DNA from: Aquipseudomonas guryensis
Lineage (GTDB): Bacteria > Pseudomonadota > Gammaproteobacteria > Pseudomonadales > Pseudomonadaceae
DNA length: 64,000 bases
Assembly: GCF_014164785.1 (NCBI RefSeq)
Contig: NZ_JACJFN010000004.1
Span: forward strand, 470,582-534,581
Direction of reading: 5' to 3'
A program made the translations under genes and the position numbers. Below are positions 60,539 through 64,000 of this stretch, piece after piece (positions within the stretch are counted from its first letter, which is position 1; each line of letters opens with the position of its first letter). Under the pieces are notes generated by a model. That model made no database searches. It was not told where the DNA came from and saw nothing but the letters and a program-made list of their open reading frames with translations.

Positions 60539-61078
60539 CTATTTGCGCATATCGAGGATCAAGCAGGTCGTGGAGCCGACTGCGTATAGGCGGTCATCGA
60601 CATCGTAGATGCGCCCTTCAGCCAGGGCGGTCGAGCGCCCCAGATGCACGATGCGCCCCTCGGCGCGGACGGGTCCGATGTCGCCGCGAAGGGCGCGAAC
60701 AAAACTGACGCGCAAATCCGTCGTGGTGTAACCCTGGCCTGGCTGGAGCAGGGTGTGGATGGCGCAACCCATGCAGGAGTCGAGCAGGGTTGCCGCATAG
60801 CCGCCATGCACACTGCCCAGCGGATTGTAGTGGCGTGTATCTGGAGTGCCCTGGAAGACGAAGTAGCCGCTTGACCACTCCAGGGGCACGAAGTCCACCA
60901 GGTGGCCAAACGGCGGGCAGGGCAGTTCACCGCTGCCGATCTGCGTAAAGAATTCCTCTGGCTGCAGGGCGCTGACTTCAGCAAGGCTGAGGGTGCCGGG
61001 AGATGCCAGGCGGGCTCGGGCGGCCTCTCCTGCAGCTATCCATTGGTTCAGTTTTTCAGTGCGAGATGAGTCGGGCAT
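60539..61078 (-). CDS. PaaI-like (hot-dog) thioesterase
   Basis: 179 residues. The PaaI signature appears in Y-N-P-L-G-S-V-H-G-G-Y-A-A-T-L-L-D-S near residue 85, with G-x-x-T-T-D-L-R-V-S-F-V-R near 120 as the second strand pair. The N-terminal 60 residues are extra relative to minimal PaaI proteins. It should hydrolyse an acyl- or aryl-CoA. It is divergent from the MFS gene across a short A/T-rich gap and in the same direction as the thiolase. Confidence 0.9.
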   Translation of the reverse strand: MPDSSRTEKLNQWIAAGEAARARLASPGTLSLAEVSALQPEEFFTQIGSGELPCPPFGHLVDFVPLEWSSGYFVFQGTPDTRHYNPLGSVHGGYAATLLDSCMGCAIHTLLQPGQGYTTTDLRVSFVRALRGDIGPVRAEGRIVHLGRSTALAEGRIYDVDDRLYAVGSTTCLILDMRK

Positions 61079-61208
61079 GGTGGGTCTCGTCGGGTGCTGG
61101 TCAGATGAATTATGGATGTAATTCTATTTTTATATTATGGTTGAAATTCAAAATGGCAACCGGATTTCAGCAGAAAGCGGTTGCGGGCTATTTCTCAGGA
61201 GTGCCGCC

Positions 61209-62426
61209 ATGCCGACTCATCCGCTTCCTTCGCGAGTTTTGCTGATCCTGTTAGTGGTCTTGACGGCTCTGGGCGAGATATCGACTCAGTTGATCATTCC
61301 CAGCCTGGGGACCTTGGAAATGGATCTGCTGGCCAGTCCGGGGTCGGGTGTCTTGGCACTCGCAGTCTTTGTGGGGGCCTTTGGTGTCGGCCAATTGATC
61401 CTGGGGCCGTTATCCGACCGGATCGGGCGCCGGCCGGTTCTGCTGGGTGGGTTATCGCTCTATCTATTGGCCACCACAGGAATGCTGTTGGCCAGCAGCA
61501 TGGAGACCTTCATCGCGGCGCGCTTGCTGCAAGGTTTGGGGGCTTGCGCGGCGCTGGTACTGGCGCGTGCGATCGTGCGCGATGTCTGGCAGGCGCAGGC
61601 TGCTCCGGCATTGGCGCTGACGGTGATTGGCATGCTCTGCGCCATTGTGGTTTCCCCTATGTTGGGTGGTTTCCTGGCAAGTCGGGGCGGCTGGCAGTTG
61701 CCGGTGTTTGCGGCGCTGCTAGTGGGGCTGGGCGCTTTGCTGGCGGTGCTGACTATTTACAAGGAGAGCAATCAGGCGCTCGACCCTCAGGCCGGTCAGT
61801 TGCGTGGTTTGCTGGGCAACTATCTCGATTTGCTCAAGGGTCGCTCCTGCCGGGTGTTGGCGCTGGCTCTGCTATTTACCTACGGCGCGATGTTTGCCGT
61901 GATCGCAGGCTCTTCGAGTGTCTATATCGGTTTGCTCGGGTTGTCGTCCGCCGAATATGGCCTGACCTTTGGTTTTATCGTTTCCGGGCTGATTGGTGGG
62001 GCATTGCTGACGCGCCGGATGATTCTGCAGGTCGGGCCCGAGCGGCTGGTAGCCATCGGGGTTGGTTTTGTCGCGGTCGGCGCTGTCGCCACGCTAGCTA
62101 TATATAAGTTGCTGGGACTGTCCGTCCTTGGTTTGTCCCTGCCGCAAGTGCTGGTGACGTTTGGCGGGGGGATGGTTCTGCCTGCCGCAGTAGCTGGCGC
62201 GGTGATGCCCAATGCCCATCGCGCAGGCCTGGCTGCCGGACTGATGGGGTTTGCCCAGATGTTGGGTGCGACCTGTAGCGGTCTGCTGTTGAGCGTGATG
62301 CAGGATGGAACGGCCTGGCCTATGGTTCTTCTGCATGTACTGTTTGCGCTATCTGCTTTCTTTGTCTTCCATGCGCTACGTCGTCCACGCCGGGCTGGCA
62401 TGCAGGTCGCGCATGAACAACCTTGA
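61209..62426 (+). CDS. MFS transporter, Bcr/CflA-type drug exporter family
   Basis: 405 residues, twelve predicted helices. The first-loop motif G-P-L-S-D-R-I-G-R-R-P-V-L-L-G-G near residue 68 and A-R-A-I-V-R-D near 120 are Bcr/CflA features. Start at 61209 follows CAGGAG by eight bases; an upstream extension crosses the A/T-rich promoter. Probable proton-linked efflux of a small compound. It precedes the dehydrogenase gene by 17 bases, so they may be co-transcribed. Confidence 0.88.
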   Translation: MPTHPLPSRVLLILLVVLTALGEISTQLIIPSLGTLEMDLLASPGSGVLALAVFVGAFGVGQLILGPLSDRIGRRPVLLGGLSLYLLATTGMLLASSMETFIAARLLQGLGACAALVLARAIVRDVWQAQAAPALALTVIGMLCAIVVSPMLGGFLASRGGWQLPVFAALLVGLGALLAVLTIYKESNQALDPQAGQLRGLLGNYLDLLKGRSCRVLALALLFTYGAMFAVIAGSSSVYIGLLGLSSAEYGLTFGFIVSGLIGGALLTRRMILQVGPERLVAIGVGFVAVGAVATLAIYKLLGLSVLGLSLPQVLVTFGGGMVLPAAVAGAVMPNAHRAGLAAGLMGFAQMLGATCSGLLLSVMQDGTAWPMVLLHVLFALSAFFVFHALRRPRRAGMQVAHEQP

Positions 62427-62443
62427 ATAGGTCGGAGCGTCCC

Positions 62444-63844
62444 ATGAGCGTGTATGACGTGGTGGTGATCGGTGGTGGGCCGGGCGGCTACAACGCCGCG
62501 ATCAGGGCGGGTCAGTTGGGATTGAAGGTCGCCTGTGTCGAGGGTCGAGAAACCCTGGGTGGTACCTGTCTGAATGTCGGCTGCATGCCATCGAAGGCAT
62601 TGCTGCACGCTTCCGAGCTCTACGAGGCGGCAATGGGCGGCGAGTTCGCCAATCTTGGTATTGAGGTCAAACCACAGCTCAATCTGGCGCAGATGATGAA
62701 GCAGAAGGACGAGAGCGTGGCGGCCCTGACCAAGGGTGTCGAATTTCTCTTTCGCAAAAACAAGGTCGACTGGATCAAGGGCTGGGGACGGCTCGATGGT
62801 GCAGGGCGCGTGCGGGTCACGGCGGCGGACGGTAGTGAGGCCGAGTTGCAGGCCAAGGACATTGTCATCGCCACTGGCTCCGAGCCGACACCGCTGCCTG
62901 GGGTGGCCATCGATAATCAGCGCATCCTGGATTCGACGGGCGCGTTGTCGTTGCCCGAGGTGCCGAGGCACCTGGTGGTGATCGGCGCAGGCGTTATCGG
63001 CCTGGAGCTGGGTTCGGTATGGCGGCGTCTGGGCAGCCAGGTCACTGTTGTCGAGTTTCTTGATCGAATTTGCCCAGGGCTGGATGAAGAAACTGGCAAG
63101 ACCTTGCAGCGCTCACTGGCCAAGCAGGGGATGAGTTTCAAACTTGGTTCGAAGGTGACGGCTGCGGTCGTCAAGGATGCGGGCGTTGAGTTGAGTATCG
63201 AACCTGCTGGCGGAGGCGCGGCGCAGTTGCTGCAAGCGGACTATGTGCTGGTCGCTATTGGTCGTCGTCCTTACACCCAGGGGCTGGGTTTGGAGAGCGT
63301 GGGCATCCAGACCGACAAGCGCGGCATGCTCGAGAATCAGCGTCATCGCAGCAGCGCGCCTGGCGTCTGGGTGATAGGTGATGTGACCTCAGGACTCATG
63401 CTTGCGCACAAAGCTGAGGATGAGGCGATTGCCTGCATCGAACAGATCGCGGGCAGGGCGGCTGAGGTCAACTACGACGTTATTCCCAATGTCATCTATA
63501 CCCGCCCCGAAGTGGCCTGTGTCGGCAAGACTGAAGAGCAGCTCAAGGCCGAAGGGCGCACCTATAAGGTCGGCAAGTTCCCCTTCACTGCCAATAGCCG
63601 GGCCAAGATCAATCATGAGACCGAGGGCTTCGTCAAAGTCCTGGCCGATGCGCACAGCGATGAAATTCTCGGTGTGCACATGGTTGGGCCCAGCGTTAGC
63701 GAGATGATCGGCGAATACTGCGTCGCCATGGAGTTCGCTGCCTCATCAGAAGACATTGCGCTGATCTGTCATCCGCATCCCACCCGATCCGAAGCGCTGC
63801 GCCAGGCGGCAATGGGGGTTGAAGGCTGGATAATGCAGGCCTGA
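62444..63844 (+). CDS. lpdA: dihydrolipoyl dehydrogenase
   Basis: 466 residues. FAD motif V-I-G-G-G-P-G-G-Y near 8, redox-active C42/C47 in G-G-T-C-L-N-V-G-C, NAD motif V-I-G-A-G-V-I-G-L-E near 182 and the C-terminal catalytic His in C-H-P-H-P-T near 446. It reoxidises lipoyl groups of 2-oxoacid dehydrogenase or glycine cleavage complexes. No E1/E2 gene is adjacent, so this may be an accessory Lpd. GGAG lies eight bases before the ATG, 17 bases after the MFS gene. Confidence 0.95.
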   Translation: MSVYDVVVIGGGPGGYNAAIRAGQLGLKVACVEGRETLGGTCLNVGCMPSKALLHASELYEAAMGGEFANLGIEVKPQLNLAQMMKQKDESVAALTKGVEFLFRKNKVDWIKGWGRLDGAGRVRVTAADGSEAELQAKDIVIATGSEPTPLPGVAIDNQRILDSTGALSLPEVPRHLVVIGAGVIGLELGSVWRRLGSQVTVVEFLDRICPGLDEETGKTLQRSLAKQGMSFKLGSKVTAAVVKDAGVELSIEPAGGGAAQLLQADYVLVAIGRRPYTQGLGLESVGIQTDKRGMLENQRHRSSAPGVWVIGDVTSGLMLAHKAEDEAIACIEQIAGRAAEVNYDVIPNVIYTRPEVACVGKTEEQLKAEGRTYKVGKFPFTANSRAKINHETEGFVKVLADAHSDEILGVHMVGPSVSEMIGEYCVAMEFAASSEDIALICHPHPTRSEALRQAAMGVEGWIMQA

Positions 63845-63887
63845 TCTAGCCATTTGGCTGAATTTGAAAATGATTAGCAGAAAGGCG

Positions 63888-63915
63888 TTGACGGCGAAAT
63901 CTGCGGGCCTATAAT
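63888..63915 (+). promoter_or_regulatory. strong sigma70 promoter, stable-RNA type
   Basis: TTGACG at 63888-63893 and TATAAT at 63910-63915, 16-base spacer, A/T-rich upstream stretch (63861-63884) like an UP element and a GC-rich segment after the -10. No gene begins before the window ends; the downstream leader suggests an rRNA or tRNA operon beyond the edge (inferred). Confidence 0.75.
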
Positions 63916-64000
63916 GCGCACCTCTTCCGGCGCAGCCTGATCTGAAAACTCCTTGCTAAACAAAGAGTTAGATGAAAATAAAGGTTGCGGCGGTGGCGGA

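Overview
The window is chromosomal DNA of a Pseudomonas. I infer this from the gene content (copRS with copAB, queF, mlaA, an RssB-like regulator with a STAS partner, tal, dusA, and the thrS-infC-rpmI-rplT-pheST-ihfA-merR-tRNA-Pro block), the high-GC codon use and the ben/cat/pca genes. From memory, the order copS-copR ... queF ... mlaA ... tal-dusA matches P. aeruginosa PA2810 to PA2795, and the thrS block matches PA2744 to PA2737. The benzoate genes between them suggest a relative in the mendocina/stutzeri/alcaligenes direction; species level is not claimed.

Layout. 1-3.5 kb: the end of an SDR gene, a badly decayed minus-strand gene, then ppyR-nnrS (nitric oxide response) behind three NorR-type sites and a sigma54-like promoter, then a TrmK-type methyltransferase. 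3.7-7.5 kb: CBS-like protein, CorC/HlyC-type membrane protein, thioesterase, GlxA-type regulator. 7.6-12.8 kb: copper resistance, copRS divergent from cupredoxin-copA-copB with a CopR/CusR box between. 13-20.6 kb: conserved core (queF, DUF4404, a HAD-like protein without its nucleophile, thioesterase, mlaA, PilZ, RssB-like/STAS pair, tal, dusA). 20.9-24.3 kb: VOC protein, EamA permease, exported cyclase-family hydrolase, LysR.

24.5-41.2 kb is the most coherent block: pcaR, benR, benABCDK, catBCA, benE, an OprD porin, then pcaI-pcaJ-pcaF-pcaD. It encodes every enzymatic step from benzoate through catechol, cis,cis-muconate, muconolactone, enol-lactone, beta-ketoadipate and its CoA ester to succinyl-CoA plus acetyl-CoA, together with permeases, porin and the two expected activators. 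Sites for both activators are visible: two BenR/XylS half-site pairs before benA, and paired CGATWATCG cores with the same 19-bp spacing before pcaR and before pcaI. No CatR gene is present. catBCA lies inside the ben transcription unit, which is interrupted by a 140-bp MITE-like repeat between catC and catA and by a paired-hairpin repeat between catA and benE.

41.5-49.2 kb: a PuuB-like oxidase, tRNA-Val, and a regulated oxidoreductase group (LysR with a zinc-independent ADH-family enzyme; GlxA-type regulator divergent from SDR, alpha/beta hydrolase and a hypothetical). 49.8-57.3 kb: translation block thrS to tRNA-Pro, with a non-canonical infC start and a strong hairpin before pheS. 57.6-63.8 kb: a paralogous SDR, TetR, thiolase, PaaI thioesterase, Bcr/CflA-type MFS and dihydrolipoyl dehydrogenase. 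The window ends in a strong stable-RNA-type promoter.

I found no CRISPR array, prophage, intact insertion sequence or clear novel defence system. The most interesting signals are regulatory: the NO-responsive enhancer array, the PcaR/BenR site architecture, and the repeats inserted in the catabolic operon.
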